DNA of 64,000 nucleotides from NCBI RefSeq assembly GCF_019578655.1, contig NC_063257.1, positions 7,812,001 through 7,876,000 on the forward strand, written 5' to 3'. The notes beneath the pieces were generated by a model, which was given only the letters and a program-made list of their open reading frames with translations, did not search any database and had not been told where the DNA came from. Below are positions 23,701 to 36,300 of this stretch, piece after piece. Origin of the DNA: Ricinus communis. Its lineage: Eukaryota; Streptophyta; Magnoliopsida; Malpighiales; Euphorbiaceae. Numbering within the stretch: position 1 is the stretch's first letter; the number at the start of each line of letters is the position of its first letter. Made by a program: the position numbers and the translations under genes.

Positions 23701-24897
23701 ATTGGAGATGGCGGTACCAGTGAGGTAATAGCATTGTTAGTATCTCTATTTTGTACTTCTATTTGTGATTCTCGAGTTTTAGATGTTAATTCCCAATTGT
23801 TGATTAATGTTTCAGGGAGATTTTCATGCTGCTTTGAACTTTGCAGCTGTAACGGAAGCACCTGTCATTTTTATCTGTCGCAACAATGGTTGGGCCATCA
23901 GTACCCATATATCCGAGCAATTTCGAAGTACTGATTCCATCTTTGTCTAAATTGAACCCTTTCTCTTCTAAATTGAACTCGAAGATCGAGTTGTTCTTTT
24001 TTTTTCTTTTCTCTTTCTGTTTTCTTTTTCTTGTTTCTTGTTTTCATTTTTTTAATCTAGTACTGTATGAGACATGTTGTCTATGTTTGCTTATACAGTA
24101 TGTTTTTGCAGGCGATGGCATTGTTGTTAAGGGTAAAGCTTATGGCATCCAAAGCATCCGGGTAGACGGAAATGATGCCCTTGCTGTGTACAGAACAATT
24201 CGTGCAGCTCGCCAAATTGCTGTAAGCGAACAAAGACCTGTATTAGTTGAGGTGAGATTGAGTTTCCTCATGATATTTTCTTGCCAATGTCCAGAATGTA
24301 GGCAAACTTCAGAACTCACCTTTTAAGATTTCGGCAATTGGTATCACCTTGTCAAAATTTGAACCGAGCCTGTAACATTCTGTAATATGCCATAATACCC
24401 TTTTAATGTCAGAATCCTGTCAAGCTAACAAGCTTTCTTACACTTTCAGGCCCTTACATATAGAGTGGGACACCACTCCACATCCGATGATTCCACCAAG
24501 TATCGGCCAGCAGATGAGATTGAATACTGGAAAATGGCGCGAAACCCTGTAAATAGATTTAGAAAATGGGTTGAAAGAAATGGCTGGTGGAGCGATAAAG
24601 AAGAATCAGAGCTCAGAAGTAGTGTCAGGAAGCAGGTAAAAATCTTAGCAGAATTACTTATCTAACATCTATTACTTGGCAGAACTTTTATCCAATCTAT
24701 TCGTCTTTTGACAAACTTGTTTCCGGCAGCTATTGCAAGCAATTCAAGTGGCAGAGAAAACAGAGAAACCTCCACTTGGAGACATGTTCACCGATGTTTA
24801 TGATATTCCATCATCAAATCTTCGTGAACAAGAGAAACAGCTTAGAGAAACTATCAGTGCACATCCACAGGACTATCCATCTGTTGTACCGAGTTAA
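20731..24897 (+). CDS. BCKDHA: branched-chain 2-oxoacid dehydrogenase E1 subunit alpha, mitochondrial, 483 aa
   Basis: Exons: 20731-20997, 22767-22904, 23099-23281, 23373-23530, 23625-23724, 23816-23927, 24112-24251, 24450-24635, 24730-24897. All introns are GT-AG and the joined frame is 1452 nt. The start is the ATG in ACCATGG; the frame extends 4 codons upstream without another ATG. Residues 1-70 are a basic, Ser-rich presequence. The thiamine-diphosphate motif runs from GDGGTSE (276-282) to NN (305-306). The phosphorylation loop [16 protein letters not shown] starts at 370, with Ser376 at the position phosphorylated by BCKD kinase in animals. The protein pairs with E1-beta in the mitochondrial complex that oxidatively decarboxylates the 2-oxoacids of Val, Leu and Ile. 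Length matches the plant family (about 470 aa). The closest Arabidopsis gene should be At1g21400. Confidence 0.96.
21090..21230 (+). other. 46-codon ORF within E1-alpha intron 1
   Basis: An ATG in a good context (ACACCATGAAG) opens 46 codons in a locally GC-richer island inside intron 1. The product starts [20 protein letters not shown] and has no recognised domain. It may be the 5' part of a nested small gene together with the exon-like island at 21657, or a fossil. Confidence 0.25.
21657..21761 (+). other. exon-like island encoding a hydrophobic segment within E1-alpha intron 1
   Basis: After an acceptor ACATTCAG, a 34-codon frame runs to TAG. It encodes [20 protein letters not shown] followed by RRKDR, which looks like a single membrane helix with a basic flank. 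Its base composition is near 50% GC in an otherwise AT-rich intron. It is in phase with exon 1 of E1-alpha, so it could be an alternative terminal exon; it has no ATG of its own. Confidence 0.3.
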
Positions 24898-26990
24898 AAT
24901 CAAGAACTCTAGCATAGTGGATTAGAGTGAAATAACCCACTACACTCCTGAACATGTTACGAACTCTCATTCTCCAAAACTTTTACAGCCTCACATGATA
25001 GGCTATCTTTTAACACTCAGTAACTCTCTTGCACTCCCACAGAATGGCCAAGGCCATCTTTATAGGCCAATAATATCAGTGACTGACAAGGGCTTCTACA
25101 TTTCTACAGAAAATAATGTACCTGTGAAGTATTAAAAACTGTTGTTAGTTACCCTGCAAAATAGAAAAAAAAAAAAAAAGTCCATTTTAAAATGAATTTG
25201 CTCTTAATATTATGCCATATTTGAGCATTATCGGAGGAATGGTACATAGAATATCCGAACAGCATTTAGCCTATAAAAACAAACAAAGAATAACAGTACA
25301 CTACAAAGGACATGTCTAGGTTGCTAATCTAATTATGAATGGTGGAAGGAATATTCTATCTTGATTCCTACATTAGAAAAAGAATAAAAAAATCTATGAC
25401 TATTATTTAGAAGTTTTACAATAAGAATAAGGTTTATACTATTTAAATCCTTTTCTTTTCCTGAAGAAATATGAGAAAACGCTTTCGGATAATAATTGCT
25501 TAGAGATAATTATTAAAATCATAGATGATAGACAATAACATTTTTGTAGAATGCTTTTGTTTTCTTATTCACTTAAAATACATCATACGATGTGTCTAGC
25601 CATATTTATTCTTCACATTTTCAAATATTTTTTGAGATGCATCTCATTTAGGCAGAGATATAAACAAATAAATTATAGAATTTTTTTAATCATTTTATAA
25701 ATAAAACATTACGAATTTCTATTAACCAATTTGTTTTTGCGAAAATAATTTATTCTCTCATCTCATGCTATCATTCAGATACTAAAAGTCATTTTTGGTT
25801 TTAAATGAAAGTATTCTTTACACTGATTCATTTGATATTGAGTATTTAAGTTTAATGTCACCAAAAAATGAAAATACAGCTATCATATCTTTGGTTGCTA
25901 GAGTTGAAAGAAATCTGGAAGTTCTGTATTAAATTCATGAAAGTTTAAGCACTGAGAATGTTTTACCCTTGAATTTCAATTATATGGTTGAAAATTTACC
26001 AAAATTAAATTTAAATCTCGAATAATGAGTAGATATTTATTAAATAATAAAATCTCAACTATTCAAATTGAATTGGCTAAATGGATATTTGTACTCTGAA
26101 CTTTGTTCATATAATCACTTTTAACATCTTGACTTTTGATATATCCTAATCGTAATTTTAATTTATATTTTGATATTTAAACACTTATTCATTTACGTGT
26201 ATTGCTCATAAATATTTATATGTTATGAAAATATAAAGTTCATAAGATTAAACCAAAAATGAAAAGTATTTAAAAGATTAAATAAATAGAATTAAAATAT
26301 ATATTAGATTAAATTAAAAATTAATGTTGGAACAATTAAATGATTAAAGTTTAGATATTTAAATATGTACTCTGTGGTCCAAAGTTAATAGTTACAATTA
26401 TATTAATATGACCTAGCATATGTATTAATCTTGACAAGATACTAAAATATATAATAAAAGTATATCCATTTTTTGTTTATCAAGCCTTATACAAAAGAGC
26501 TAGCCAACTAATAATTCGTGCCTGCCGCCTACATTAACACATATAATTAGGTTTAACTCTCACTCATTCCCTTAAAGTTTTTCAAAGACCAAAACAAGTT
26601 TAAGAAAAAAATAACTATAAACAAAAGATTTATCTTTCAGAGCCATTGAGAAGGAAACAAGCAAAACAAAAAAAAGAAAAGAAAAGAAGGTTTGAATTTG
26701 TCATCAATTGCACAACAATGTTCTCATTGTTTCTATCTTCGATGGCTTGTTAATGAACACTTCTCGCATATCCTTAAAGCATAATTCCTGTCATATTCCT
26801 CGAATCTACTCTTACTCTCCTTGATTACTACTAATCATACTTTAATAAAATGTAGTCTTTCTTCTTTTCTAAAACAAAAATCAATCTCCAAATAATCGTA
26901 ACAAAACATCATTGGACAACCAATCCCAATCTAATTCATTCCTCTCCATATGCCAACGTATTTATGCTCTCTCTTCCTCGCTCTTTATAA
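24898..26990. other. 3' UTR and AT-rich intergenic region
   Basis: The first 240 bp up to the A-run at 25165 is probably 3' UTR. The remainder is A/T-rich with no supported gene on either strand. Confidence 0.5.
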
Positions 26991-26992
26991 CT

Positions 26993-26999
26993 GCCAACT
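26993..26999 (+). promoter_or_regulatory. TATA-like element of the USP-kinase gene
   Basis: TTTATAA lies about 100 bp before the ATG at 27095, followed by a short leader with no other ATG. Confidence 0.4.
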
Positions 27000-27094
27000 G
27001 CCAACAACCCTAAACATCAGACATCAGTTTCTTGATCAAGATTTTATAGTTAGTTAGTCGGTTAGTTATCAGTTAATTCCGTTAATATTGTATA

Positions 27095-30000
27095 ATGGAG
27101 AGCCAGAGCCCACTTTCTCCTTGTCATATCATCATTGCTTATGATGCCACTAAGGATCGTGGTGTGCATGAATTTAGACGCACCGTCGACGAAGTCAGAA
27201 TGAGAGGTGATATTCTTCGTAAAGGTGATAATCTTGTCGTTCTTGGGGTTCTCCATAAGGTGCCTAATCCCAGTAAGTGTTTCAATTATACATCGTCTGT
27301 TTTGTATTGGCAATTTTTGTTGTTTATATGGTTCTCTGTGTTCTTAGGCTCAATTCTCAACTGGGTTCTTGGAAGATATTCTTTTGTGAAAATAGATAAT
27401 ACCTTCTCTTTTATCATTTTTTTATACTTTTATTGCTGTATGATAAGTTACAAAGTACATCCCTACCAATAACACATAATTGAAATATGATCGTCATCTT
27501 CACAAAAAAAAAAAAAGAAAAAAATTGATTGTCATGTACTCACTAGTACCAAATAATGAGAATAGATGTAAATTATTTCACTGCTTCATTGTAGAATGTC
27601 TGTGTCATTCATTTACATAGAGTGCATACGTTCTTGAGGGTTGACAAATTTTGATACGATTCAATTAAACATAATAAGATATATATGTAATTCAATGGAT
27701 TTGGATTTGAGATAAAGTGATTATATGATTATAAATGAGTCAATCCATTTTTTTATCTGTCTAACAAGTGAGTGACGCGAATAAACACATTTATTTAAAT
27801 GGATCAATAAATTAACATGTAATATTTGATATATATAAACATAGTTAAACAAATTTATTTTCTATTTATATAATATATATATTTATATAAGTAATTTTAT
27901 TAATTATAAAATTCCAATTATATTTTAGAATATTAATTCAAATTTAAACCATTTTATATTTGAGTAAACATATTTTTAAAATTTAAATAATTAATTTTAT
28001 TGTTAAAAATATTATCTAAATTTAATTTATTAAATAAATTATACAGATGAGCTCGTATAATAACTTATAATTAATAAATATTCGTATTTAGATTTAATAT
28101 TTTGACATAATTAATTAAATGAATCGAGTTCTATCAATAGTTTTTGACAGACACACGTGAATTTCTACTGCAACACCATGTTATAGAACTTCAAACAAAA
28201 GTATAGAGCAAGTAAAGCATTACCATTTTTTTTTTTTTTGTCATTACAGCTAAAATTAATAATATTTAAGCTGATATATCACAGATTTAACAAATTTAAA
28301 TCTAAATAAATACAGTCATACGAAGATTCTTCCTTTCATAATGATAATGTGACACATTGCATCTATAGCTGAATGATTGTTCACTGGTTTCTAAGATGTT
28401 CTATTAATTTCTACGATACAGTGAGCTAATCACTGATCAGAGAATAAAAGAATATCCTGATTTCCTTATTTATTTATTGATTTTTATATTTTGTTTGTCT
28501 CTGGAGTGGGTTATATGAAAGCGTGTTCTGAGTCTTTTGGTGGGGCAAACGTTCGAGTCATGGAAGAGGAAGTTACAACCAAAATCGATGTGTATGTAAA
28601 CATGCTCCTGCGCAGTGCTGAAGTTTGTGAAGATGAAGGGGTACGCTCTCCATCTTTTGCACATAAAGGGGTAATTTAGATGTTTCTCTATCTTTCATAT
28701 TCTTTTAATGTGGAGACCAAATAATATATGCATTAAAAGTTAAACTTAGGGGCTGACAGAATATATACGTCTAGAATTTCTTGGCATCCACACAGGTTCC
28801 TATGAATGAAGAGAATTGTATTTCAATCCTGTTAGAGTGTTTAGTATGCTTTCAGAAGTCTAGCAGCTTCCTTGAGCCATCACTAATTGTCTTGAGAAAT
28901 CCCCTTCTTATTTTAACCATAAAACTAAATAAACTGAAACTTGACTGAGGGACATTTGATGCTTCTGCTTCAGAATGAAAACAATTTCCTGAAGCAATTC
29001 GTGTGACAATGTATTTCCAGTCTTATCTCTTCACGAAAAAATATTTCACTGATTTATGATTCTGTTAAATAAAGACGAGCATTATTTGTATGATATATGC
29101 TACAGGGATCATTTGCATTCCTGACAAGCATGTTGTTTTCAACTCTTTACTGTTTTTCTTCTCCGTTCTTAATGAATATCTTGCATCCAAATTAAAGGTC
29201 AGTATTGAAGTCAAAATCACAGCTGGAAGTCCCATGAAGCACGTTATTATCCAAGAAGTTGTGTCTTATAAAGCAGCTTGGATTATACTGGATAGGTAGT
29301 GAACTTCCTTCTTCACTTAAGTTATAATTTTAATGTCATTGGTGGCTGGTGTTGAAGCTTTTGTTGTTCTGTTCTAACTCATCAACCATATCTTTTTACC
29401 TTCTTGAACTTTACCATTCCATCAATGACAATGGAAGTGAAAGACTGATCCCTTGCATTTGGTTTCTATTTTTGACAGAAACTCATGATGCTATCTTTTA
29501 AAACGTTATTTTTCCATGCTTAAAGCGAGTAGGCAATGTCACACAAGACTAGTGTATGATGCATAGTCCCCACGACATTCCTTGGAAGGAATATCATACT
29601 TTGAAGATAAAAATCTGCATCTGATTTCCATTTATCTTGGATTGTTCACTCAAGTTTCTCACGATAGCATCAGAATTAATCTTCAATAAAAATTGTATAT
29701 TTAATTTATGTTCTTCTTGTTTCACCTAATTTAATAACCAAAACATCCAAGTTCTTCTTCATAAGCATTTTTCATTGGCATAACTCGTTGCTCGTTTACC
29801 TGAACAGGCATCTGAGAAGGGATTTGAAGTTTTTTCTTAAACAGATACCTTGCAAGGTTGCATTGATCCAAGATAACTTATCTGTCGTACTTAAGAGACC
29901 TCATTTTACAAATGAAACAGATCCTATAGAACACAAACCTTTCTATTCCATGTCTAAACCTGTCCCACTGTTGAATCCTCAAGAAGGTGAGAACGATGGA

Positions 30001-32481
30001 CAGTCTGTTGCCTCTTCCAAAAGCAACTTGTTATCTAATAATTCCCATGAAAATTCTGATACGCCTAGGACAAACTGGTTTCCTTCGTCTTCACATGGAG
30101 TAAAGGACCATAACTTTTCACTGGATTTTGGCGCCTCTTCTAAGCTACATATATCAGGTTGTCAATCTTGTTATATCTTCACGTATGTAAATAATTACAC
30201 TCTAAACATTCTGAACTGTGAAAAAACTGATTATGTTTAAGTATGAATATAACAATATGTATATTGTTCTTCCTTCATGGTACACAAATTACAGAAGATA
30301 ATAAACACAATCAAATCACTCAAAGGAACCGTAACAATGCGGCTCGATGGGAATTTTCCGAAGCACCTATCCTATGTTCTTCATGTGGAGCAAGTACTGA
30401 ATTGTACATCAAGGATTCAATGCAATTCACTTATTCTGAGATTCAGCTTGCAACACAGCAGTTCTCAAAGGAGAACTTGTTAGGAGAAGGTGGATATGGA
30501 CATGTGTATAAAGGTGTACTTAAAGATGGACAGCTAATTGCAGCGAAGGTACGCAAAGAAGCAAGCACACAAGGATTTACAGAATTTCACTCTGAGGTAT
30601 CCGTTCTAAACTTCGCCCGGCATAAGAACATTGTCATGCTTTTGGGGTTTTGCTGCAAGGAGGATCGTAACATCCTGGTTTATGAGTATATTTGCAACAA
30701 GTCTCTGGACTGGCATTTATTCGGTAAGAACCGTCAATCAACATTGGTCTAATTCATTACTGAATTTATACTTAATTTTAATTTAATGAGAGCATTTCGA
30801 TTTGATTTATGTCAATCGTTAAATTTTAATTAGATTTCATTTTAGAGATATTTGCTATTAAGAAATTAAAACGGTAATAGTGATTAAGAAAAGGAATTTA
30901 ACGCATCAATTTCTAAAAGGCTGAGTCAATAAAATAAAAGGCAATTGAAGTTGAATGATTCAATAAGCAAATTAGCATCGTGACATATCTGAAATTAAGT
31001 GTAAAATTCAGTGACGGAAGATATAATTACTGAGTTTTTCTTTGTTGGTAGCTAAACTTTTGGTTGATATTTCTTTCCCTTTGCTAACATTTGTACTCTT
31101 ATTAGATAACCAAGCAAATACTCTTGACTGGCACCAAAGATATTCTATTGCCATTGGAACTGCAAAAGGGTTGCGTTTTCTACATGAAGAATGCCGTGGC
31201 GGTCCCATCATTCATCGAGACGTGCGGCCGAGCAATATTCTACTCACACATGACTTCGTCCCAATGGTGAGTATGCAGGCCATATTAATGGTACATGCAT
31301 CTTCTCGGTTGCCATATTCTTCTCCATATGCATTTCTTATATATTGTTTTAGACTTTTAGTCATTGGAAAACTCTGTGCATAATGCTTAAGTGGGTTAGT
31401 GTCAGATTGTTTCTGTTATTTAATGATGGCCTTACTGTTCCAGCCTTGCTGGCTGTTACACCAATGCAGCTTTCCTAACTGCCTTGTGAATCAGTGTTGC
31501 AAGTAGTAGACAGATTGAAATTCCATGCTTAGATTAATCGGGTTACTTGTCCCTTAATTTGGTAGTACTCATTTGATTCACTATATGCAACAGAAATTAA
31601 TTACTGGCAGTAGATACCTTCCCCGATATTTTGACATACATACTAGTACTTTCATTTCTCTTATTTGACTTAGGATTCTGGGAAAGGGGCACCTTTTCTT
31701 TAATAATAAATTCATTTAAATTGGAATTTATGGTTTTATCTTCAAACAGCTTGGAGATTTTGGCCTTGCAAGATGGAAGACTACTGATGAGGTGCAGACA
31801 AGGATACTGGGCACACTTGGGTATGCCTTCTTTAATCTATTTGTTTGCAGGACTGCAAATTGTATGCTAATTTTGTCTAGTTAAACAATCAAGATTTGGT
31901 ATTTGGTCTGTGCAGATATCTTGCTCCAGAGTATGCAGAGAATGGGTTTGTTTCCGTGAGAACAGATGTCTATGCATTTGGCATTATTCTCTTACAACTA
32001 ATATCAGGACAGAAAGTAGTAGATTCAAAAAGAGAGGAAGGGCGACAATCACTTCGACAATGGGTATGCCTGATTTAATTTCTGTTCTTTCAATCAGTGA
32101 TCAACTTTCACACTTTCCATTTAATCAATAATTATCATTATGTTTTTACTTTCTTTCATGGATATTAGGCAGAACCAGTGATTGAGAGGCTTGCGCTGCA
32201 TGAACTTATCGATCAACGTATAGCAGATTCATATGACACATATGAATTATACCTCATGGCTAAAGCTGCATACCTATGTGTACAGAGAAGCCCTGAAATG
32301 CGACCATCGATGGGAGAGGTACTTGGATATTTCTGTTTATGTTTCTGCATCGTTCTATTTATATATATTTGACTATTCATTGGGTTCTTGATTACAACAG
32401 GTTCTCCGTCTTCTCGAGGGAGAGAATAACCATGTCCACCATTTGCGGGAGCATGTATTACCACATTATCCAAGCAATTGA
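27095..32481 (+). CDS. universal stress protein domain fused to a receptor-like cytoplasmic kinase, 599 aa
   Basis: Exons: 27095-27272, 28507-28640, 29198-29295, 29808-30157, 30295-30723, 31106-31266, 31750-31820, 31916-32063, 32169-32318, 32401-32481, joined frame 1800 nt, all GT-AG. The N-terminal part (about 10-160) is a USP/adenine-nucleotide alpha-hydrolase-like fold, with HIIIAYDATKDRG and a second strand KAAWIILDR. A Ser/Asn-rich linker follows. The kinase starts near 298: P-loop GEGGYGHV (317-324), Lys338, HRD (433-435) in HRDVRPSN, DFG (453-455), APE (477-479). It resembles the plant class often labelled 'inactive protein kinase SELMODRAFT_444075-like'. Here the catalytic Asp, Asn, DFG and beta-3 Lys are all present; only the usual HRDLK lysine is replaced by Arg. 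No signal peptide or membrane segment is seen, so it is probably cytoplasmic or membrane-peripheral. Substrate is unknown. Confidence 0.9.
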
Positions 32482-33186
32482 AGACGATGAAGATGGAATA
32501 TACATATCATTTTTGTTTTTCATAGAATATATCTATCCTTTTTCTCCATAGCATTCAGTGGTCGTAGCTTCTTATGTACTTGCTTATTAGATAGCCCTGT
32601 TTTGGCCATTGATAATTAGTTTTGAAAAATTATTCAGGAAGAACGGCACCTTCTTACTGAATAAGCACCCTTCTGTTTTTTAGAAGATCCTGGAGAAAAG
32701 GGACACCTACACTCCCATAAAGTGACATACCAAAGCATTATATGTTCATTTTCTGCTGTAAAAATAAATAACTTCAAATGAGATAGGTCCATATTTCATG
32801 GGCATTTGATCTAATTTCTTTTGCAAATGGTTGCTTTGGTACGTAATTTGTATTAATTTGTTCAGTTTCATCTCAAGAAATCTAATTGCTTTAATTTACA
32901 TTTACATTTATCACAAAAATAGAAATTATTTCTATATGCACGGCCTAAATTCTCTTTTCTAATAATTAAGAGAAAATTTAAGAGTTTTTTTTAATTTTCT
33001 CTTAATCATTTATCTCTGACCCCTCAGAGCTTCTAGATAAAATTGAAATGGAGATTAAAAATTATACGGAGCAAACCGATAGAGAATCAGAATAGGATAA
33101 CAGAAAAGGCCATTATTCTATCGTCTCCAGAAATCTTTGAGTGCCTTTGAAATGAATCAAGAAAAGAGGAGACAGACGTAGAGAAA
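32482..33186. other. 3' UTR and intergenic sequence
   Basis: 3' flank of the USP-kinase gene. No gene is seen until the small ORF at 33187. Confidence 0.5.
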
Positions 33187-33339
33187 ATGTGTGGGAGCCA
33201 AGACAAAAGACAATTTAAAAGGTGGACTAAGCAACAGTTTTCTCCACAAGCACAAGAACAAGGCTTGTTCTGTAGATTATTGAGGGGAATCATTAAGGTT
33301 TTGCCTTGCTCCATAAAGCAAATTGGAAAAAAAGCATGA
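33187..33339 (+). CDS. candidate small protein, 50 aa
   Basis: An ATG opens a 50-codon frame ending in TGA; an in-frame stop lies 39 nt upstream, so the frame is self-contained. The product is basic, Gln-rich in the first half (KRQFKRWTKQQFSPQAQEQG) and amphipathic or hydrophobic in the second (LFCRLLRGIIKVLPCSIKQI). Base composition is more gene-like than the surrounding DNA. I do not recognise the family; it lacks the C-terminal motif of DVL/RTFL peptides. There is no signal peptide. It could be a real small gene or chance. Confidence 0.4.
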   Translation: MCGSQDKRQFKRWTKQQFSPQAQEQGLFCRLLRGIIKVLPCSIKQIGKKA

Positions 33340-36300
33340 GATCCTTAAGATTGAGATGGACCTTATATTTGGAAGGATCCTTCCCAAGAACCGTTCAAAG
33401 TGACAGGTCACTTTTGATTTGTTCCTCTCTTTCCATTAGCATCATAAATTGATGATAATGACACTGTTTAATCTATTATATACAGTTTATTATCTTCTAA
33501 CCAAAATATTTAATAATGACTAAATATTAAAAATATTAGTTAATTTAAGTTTGTGAAGAAGAAATTGATCACAAACTGTGAAAAGAAAAATTATTATTTT
33601 CCAAGAACATTTGGTAAGCATTTTGCTTGGAGTTTTTATGACATGCATGCAAACATATCATCAAATAAACAAATTGTTATGTTTCTTTTATCTCTAGGCT
33701 TTATGTATATGCATTTCCCAATCTCTATAATGAAATAACAAGCAGTTGAACAGCAAGTGGTCTAAATTCTAAAAGCACCCAAGAAATGGGGAGAAAGAGG
33801 CACAGCTCAATCAAATTCCTACCCTAATATCCATAATTGTCGACAGATGATTGGAAAAAATATAAAGATGAAAAAGAATGAGAGTAGGCTACTGGGCCAC
33901 GTCTACTTCGGATTCAATAGCAGTCAACCTTGGAGAACCACTTAAAATAAGAATTTTTCTTTTTTTCTCTTTTAATTGTATGATATTAATATCTGCAACC
34001 ATCTGTTTTATAATTATGGGATTTTAGATTAGAGTGTTAAATCATGCACCATCCTTATCCCTACTGTTTTATTCTTTTTCCTTTTCACTTCTTATTTGCA
34101 ATCATCTATCTAATTGATATTCGTATGTTGAGCTTCGGCTGTAATTCAAGAATTACCTCTAACTTAAAAGGTTGGGTCCTTCTTAAAGGTTATTTTGGAG
34201 ATGGGTTGAATCAATTAAGTGGGATTAATTAAAATCTATAAGATTTATGAAATTTGTTTATCAATTTAAAGTTTGTATTTTTTACGAAGTGAAAATTAAT
34301 TTAGAATTTCATTATAATCAGTTTATGCATAATTAATTCTAGATAAATTAAATTTTAATAAAATTAGTTTAATTTTTAAATGAATTTATATCAGTAAATT
34401 AATATATTTTATAACACAAAAATATTTTTATTTATTTATTATTTATTATTTTTTAAAATAAAATAAATTTTTTAAATAGATTTCAATCAAATATAACATT
34501 ATAATTGATTAGCTAACCGAGATAAATATGTGTTAGAATGATCTTTAGGCAACTTCGGCGAATGATTCCGCCGAATTTATTCGAGAGAGATTGGAATATT
34601 CAGGTTACTCATATGATTAGAAAAACGATCAGTTTGCATATACTAGTTAGTAAACCAGACTTTATCTTTCTCAAGAGGTGTTCAAACGATTTCTCTGTAT
34701 ATTGATTTCGGTTTGTATGGTCTTTAATTGCCCCTAATTACTTTATGAAAAAAAAAATATGATATAATAGTATTGAAAACTTGTAATTTGCCCATCTTAA
34801 AAACACAAGCGATTGCCCCTCTTATTTTTATGATGAAAATTTCATAATATTACTAATATAAACTGTCTAATAAAATGTACACTAGTTTTAAATATGATTA
34901 TTAATAAAATTCACATAATTATCTCTCTATTTTCTTTGATCTATAGAGAATAATTCTGAGTGCATACGAAATTCAAAACTACAAGTATTTTTTATTTTAT
35001 TTTTTTGTAAAGGATAAATGGAATCATATTTAAACATTTGAAAGAGAATCATGAATGAACTAGATTGTTTTAAAAATCTGAAGAAAGGGATGGGACATGA
35101 AAGTAGGGACTCTGGGAATGGAAGCTGACTCCAAAGCATGTAGTGGTTGCAAAGGGTCCATAGAAACTAGTGGTGGATGGCTGAGATGAGATCCACCCAC
35201 AAAACCAAAGATACAGAATCCTCTTTAATTTGCATAATGCAGCTCTGCTCTGGGGCATCATCCACTTTGCATATTGCATCTTCTACAGTTCCCCACTTGT
35301 CTTACTATTTTATGTTCCTACCATCTTCAGAAGAAGAAAATAATAATAATAATCCTATTTTGACCATTGTATATTTCCAGCATCATAATAATGAAAATAA
35401 CCAGACATTATTCTAGTGACTGGTAGAGCAGCTAAAGTAACTAGAATAATAACAAAATTCAGTTCATATCTTTTATTATATTTCTCGAATATGGCATTTT
35501 CTAAACTCCAACTATATGCATATTCTTTAGAAAGTTAGTCTGGAAGCATTTCCTTTTTAATATTTCAGAAATTCTTTCAAAAGGAAAAATAAAAGGCTAG
35601 ATATCAAGATTTCTTTTCCAAAAGAGAATTGATGAGACTTAAATCCTCAAACCCTCCTTAATGATTATGATTTCCTTAGTTGCAAAATATGCACTTGCTG
35701 AGTTAGTAATTCAGCATCTGTAGGTGAAAATGTCTGTGTCATCAGTAACATAACGAACCCTACTTTTTCTTCTTTCTTTTTTACCATAGGAATTAGAAAG
35801 CCTCAATGCTAATGTTATAGCAAAAGCTATAGCATGTGATTGAAAAGTATTTGAGAAGACAAAAGCTGACTTTAGAAACCCTGTAATTCTTTTTATGAAA
35901 ATTCACTAGCACATAGGTCTAATGAATGACTATATATATATATTGGAATTCGATTCCATTTTATCTTAATCTTGCCTCCGATCAACTTGTAAAGTTTTGG
36001 GTTTGTTGGTACACACCTTTAACAAGTTGAAACTCCCATCACCATTTATCCATATGTTTTTCATCAAAATCAAAATCAAAATAAATAAATATTTTACAAA
36101 TTCCGACCTCTAAATAAATTAGATTCATCTCTTATTTTAAACAACATAAATTTTCTATCAAATACTATTCTTTATATCGTGTTATCTTCTTTAACTTTTA
36201 TATAAAAAAATATATAAATTTTTAACGAAAAAAGTGACTATTAACTTGATTGAATCAAATTTATATTCCGAAATCTTTAAAAATATATATTTGGCATCAA

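Noticed and set aside
23655..24326. Long frames spanning E1-alpha introns
   Set aside because: They read through introns; the spliced model restores the conserved ThDP-binding sequence in full.
35070..35416. GC-richer island suspected as a microRNA precursor or small gene
   Set aside because: None of the common plant microRNA sequences I checked by eye is present, no long hairpin was found, and the frames lack motifs.
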